7,070 nucleotides of DNA from Chloroflexota bacterium (GTDB lineage: Bacteria; Chloroflexota; Limnocylindria; Limnocylindrales; CSP1-4), in assembly GCA_021812735.1 (NCBI GenBank), contig JAKAMV010000545.1, positions 1-7,070 on the forward strand. Direction: 5' to 3'. The number at the start of each line of letters is the position of its first letter. Positions within the stretch are counted from its first letter, which is position 1. Of this stretch, positions 5,302 to 7,070 are shown piece by piece. Position numbers and translations under genes: made by a program. The notes beneath the pieces were generated by a model. That model saw nothing but the letters and a program-made list of their open reading frames with translations, was not told the origin of the DNA and made no database searches.

Positions 5302-7025
5302 TCACCCTCCTGCGGCGGAGTCTCGGCCCCTACAAGTGGCCGGTCCTCGTCGTCCTGCTGCTCCTGCTCGGGCAATCCCTCGGGAACCTGTACCTGCCCG
5401 AGCTCCAGGCCGACATCATCAACAACGGTGTGCTGCAGGGCGACACCAGCTACATCGTGCGGACGGGCGGCTTCATGCTCCTCGTCACGTTCGGCCTGAT
5501 GCTCGGCTCGTACGCCATGGTGTTCTTCGCTGCCCGCACGGCGATGGGCCTCGGCCGCGACATCCGCGCCGGCATCTTCCGCGCTGTCGAGACGTTCAGC
5601 CAGGTCGAGGTCAACCACTTCGGCGCGGCCAGCCTGATCACCCGCAACACGAACGACGTGCAGCAGGTTCAGCAGGTCGTGCTGATGGTCATGGTCATGA
5701 TGCTGTCGGCGCCGATGATGATCATCGGCGGCGTCATCATGGCCCTCCGCCAGGACGTGCCGCTGACCGGGATCCTGGTGGTCATCACGCCGATCCTGCT
5801 GGTCGTGGTCGGCATCGTCATGTCGCGGGCCATCCCCCTGTTCCGCGCCATGCAGCGCAAGCTCGACCAGATCAACCTCGTCATGCGCGAGACGCTCGCG
5901 GGTGTGCGGGTCATCCGGGCGTTCGTGCGAACACGGCATGAGGAGCGGCGCTTCGACGCCGCCAACGTCGACCTGTTCGACACAGCGCTGTCGGTCAACC
6001 GGCTGTTCGCGATCACCATGCCCACGATCTTCCTGATCATGAACGTCAGCCAGATCGCCGTGATCTACCTCGGCGGCTACCGGGTGGACTCGGGCGGCAT
6101 GCAGCTGGGCAACCTGATGGCGTTCCTCCAGTACATCATGCTGGTCCTGTTCAGCGTCCTCGGTGCCACGCTGATGCTGATCATGGTCCCGCGGGCCCAG
6201 GTGTCGGCCGGGCGGATCAACGAGGTCCTCGACACGACCCCGTCGATCTTCGACCCCAAGGACCCGGTGTCGCCGCCCCGGACCGGACGGATCGAGTTCC
6301 GCGAGGTCTCGTTCCGCTACCCCGGCGCCGAGGAACCCGTCCTCCGCGGCATCAGCTTCGAGGCCAACCCGGGCGAGACGACCGCCATCGTGGGCTCCAC
6401 GGGCTCCGGCAAGTCCACGCTGATCAACCTCATCCCGCGCCTCTACGACGCGACGTCCGGGACCGTCCTGGTCGACGGTGTGGACGTGCGCCAGTTCGAC
6501 CGCCAAGACCTCTGGAGGCGGGTCGGCATGATCCCCCAGAAGGCGTACCTCTTCGGCGGAACGATCGCGTCCAACCTGCGCTATGGCGACCAGGAGGCGA
6601 CCGACGAGGCCCTCTGGAAGGCGCTCGAGATCGCCCAGGGCAAGGACTTCGTGAGCGAGATGGAGGAGCGCCTCGAATCGCCCATCTCGCAGGGCGGCAC
6701 CAACGTGTCCGGCGGGCAGCGCCAGCGGCTCGCCATCGCGCGGGCGCTCGTCCACAACCCGGACATCTACGTCTTCGACGACAGCTTCTCCGCGCTCGAC
6801 TTCCGCACCGACGCCCGGCTCCGTGCCGCGCTCGCCCGCGAGCTCGGGCACGCGACCGTGATCATCGTCGCCCAGCGGGTGGGCACGATCCTCCATGCGG
6901 ACCGGATCGTGGTCCTCGACGAGGGGCGGGTCGCGGGCGTCGGCACCCACCAGCAGCTGATGGCGACCTGCGAGACCTACCGCGAGATCGTGCTGTCCCA
7001 GGTCACCGAGGAGGAGGCAGCATGA
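5298..7025 (+). CDS. ABC exporter half-transporter (TMD-NBD fusion), degenerate-site subunit
   Basis: This is a type IV (ABCB-like) exporter subunit in the cytoplasmic membrane, predicted to export lipophilic compounds as part of a heterodimer. It has 575 residues, normal for a half-transporter. Six membrane helices lie near 15-35, 57-78, 127-150, 156-177, 236-259 and 270-296. The nucleotide-binding domain has Walker A GSTGSGKST (366-374, Lys372), Q-loop Gln414, signature VSGGQ (470-474) and Walker B YVFDD (491-495). The usual catalytic Glu is Asp495, and the switch His is Gln526 (VAQRVGTI). These two changes together mark the degenerate ATP site of TM287/TM288-, BmrC/BmrD- or LmrC/LmrD-type heterodimers, so a partner with a complete site is expected. 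The TTG start with GGAGG upstream gives MITLLRRSLGPYKW, a typical N-terminus. It overlaps marR upstream and the next gene downstream (ATGA), forming one operon under probable MarR control. Substrate unknown; multidrug or lipid export is the usual guess. Confidence 0.95.
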   Translation: MITLLRRSLGPYKWPVLVVLLLLLGQSLGNLYLPELQADIINNGVLQGDTSYIVRTGGFMLLVTFGLMLGSYAMVFFAARTAMGLGRDIRAGIFRAVETFSQVEVNHFGAASLITRNTNDVQQVQQVVLMVMVMMLSAPMMIIGGVIMALRQDVPLTGILVVITPILLVVVGIVMSRAIPLFRAMQRKLDQINLVMRETLAGVRVIRAFVRTRHEERRFDAANVDLFDTALSVNRLFAITMPTIFLIMNVSQIAVIYLGGYRVDSGGMQLGNLMAFLQYIMLVLFSVLGATLMLIMVPRAQVSAGRINEVLDTTPSIFDPKDPVSPPRTGRIEFREVSFRYPGAEEPVLRGISFEANPGETTAIVGSTGSGKSTLINLIPRLYDATSGTVLVDGVDVRQFDRQDLWRRVGMIPQKAYLFGGTIASNLRYGDQEATDEALWKALEIAQGKDFVSEMEERLESPISQGGTNVSGGQRQRLAIARALVHNPDIYVFDDSFSALDFRTDARLRAALARELGHATVIIVAQRVGTILHADRIVVLDEGRVAGVGTHQQLMATCETYREIVLSQVTEEEAA

Positions 7026-7070
7026 GCGGCCCGCAGCAGCGGCCCGGCGGCGCGCCCGCCGGCGTGGGCG
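7022..7070 (+). CDS. Start of next operon gene, probable partner ABC half-transporter (3'-truncated)
   Basis: An ATG at 7022 overlaps the upstream TGA as ATGA, preceded by a purine-rich GAGGAGGAGG (7008-7017). Only 16 codons are visible, MSGPQQRPGGAPAGVG, a Gly/Pro-rich tail common at the N-terminus of the second subunit in such operons. No domain is visible. The identity rests on context: the preceding subunit has a degenerate ATP site and needs a partner. The start is well supported; the function is inferred. Confidence 0.65.
   Translation, partial: MSGPQQRPGGAPAGVG

Noticed and set aside
4866..6950. A 694-codon open frame on the minus strand opposite marR and the ABC gene
   Set aside because: The product is extremely rich in Asp, His, Glu and Arg with no recognisable fold, and it mirrors the codon pattern of the well-supported plus-strand genes.

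Overview
This is a GC-rich window (roughly 70% G+C, with nearly all third codon positions G or C) from a free-living bacterium. Leaderless-looking starts, a flavin/F420-type luciferase-like oxidoreductase, a minimal secreted RTX protein and a MarR plus heterodimeric ABC exporter operon fit a high-GC Actinomycetota or a soil-type Chloroflexota (Limnocylindria-like). The sequence alone does not decide between these. There are no rRNA or tRNA genes, CRISPR arrays, insertion sequences or phage genes.

Layout, left to right. (i) 1-1134 (+): the 3' 377 codons of a class I (AspC/TyrB-type) aminotransferase whose start lies outside the window. (ii) 1181-2071 (-): a short glycosyltransferase-87 (DUF2029)-type membrane protein, convergent with the aminotransferase. 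(iii) 2121-3816 (+): a two-gene unit made of an LLM-class flavin/F420-dependent oxidoreductase and, one base after its stop, a class I SAM-dependent methyltransferase. A strong hairpin at 3829-3864 ends the unit and also serves the convergent gene. (iv) 3884-4435 (-): a small secreted protein made almost entirely of RTX (GGxGxD) calcium-binding nonapeptides, with a very basic signal peptide, a perfect Shine-Dalgarno and a leader that can fold into a pseudoknot. (v) 4436-4788: a 353-bp divergent intergenic region holding the RTX leader on the left and a MarR-type operator/promoter on the right. (vi) 4789-7070 (+): a MarR regulator, then an ABC half-exporter starting with TTG inside the marR stop, then the first 16 codons of a third gene, overlapping by ATGA and very probably the partner half-exporter.

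How the genes work together. The best-supported functional unit is MarR + ABC1 + ABC2. The ABC1 half-transporter has an Asp in place of the Walker B catalytic Glu and a Gln in place of the switch His, which marks it as the degenerate subunit of a TM287/TM288-type heterodimer, so the truncated downstream gene should carry the catalytically complete site. MarR probably represses the operon through the palindrome that overlaps the -35 element. The oxidoreductase and methyltransferase are tightly coupled and may act on a shared, unidentified substrate. The aminotransferase, GT87 protein and RTX protein look like independent single genes. Nothing here is clearly a new system. The points most worth a second look are the RTX leader RNA, the RTX protein itself and the MarR operator.
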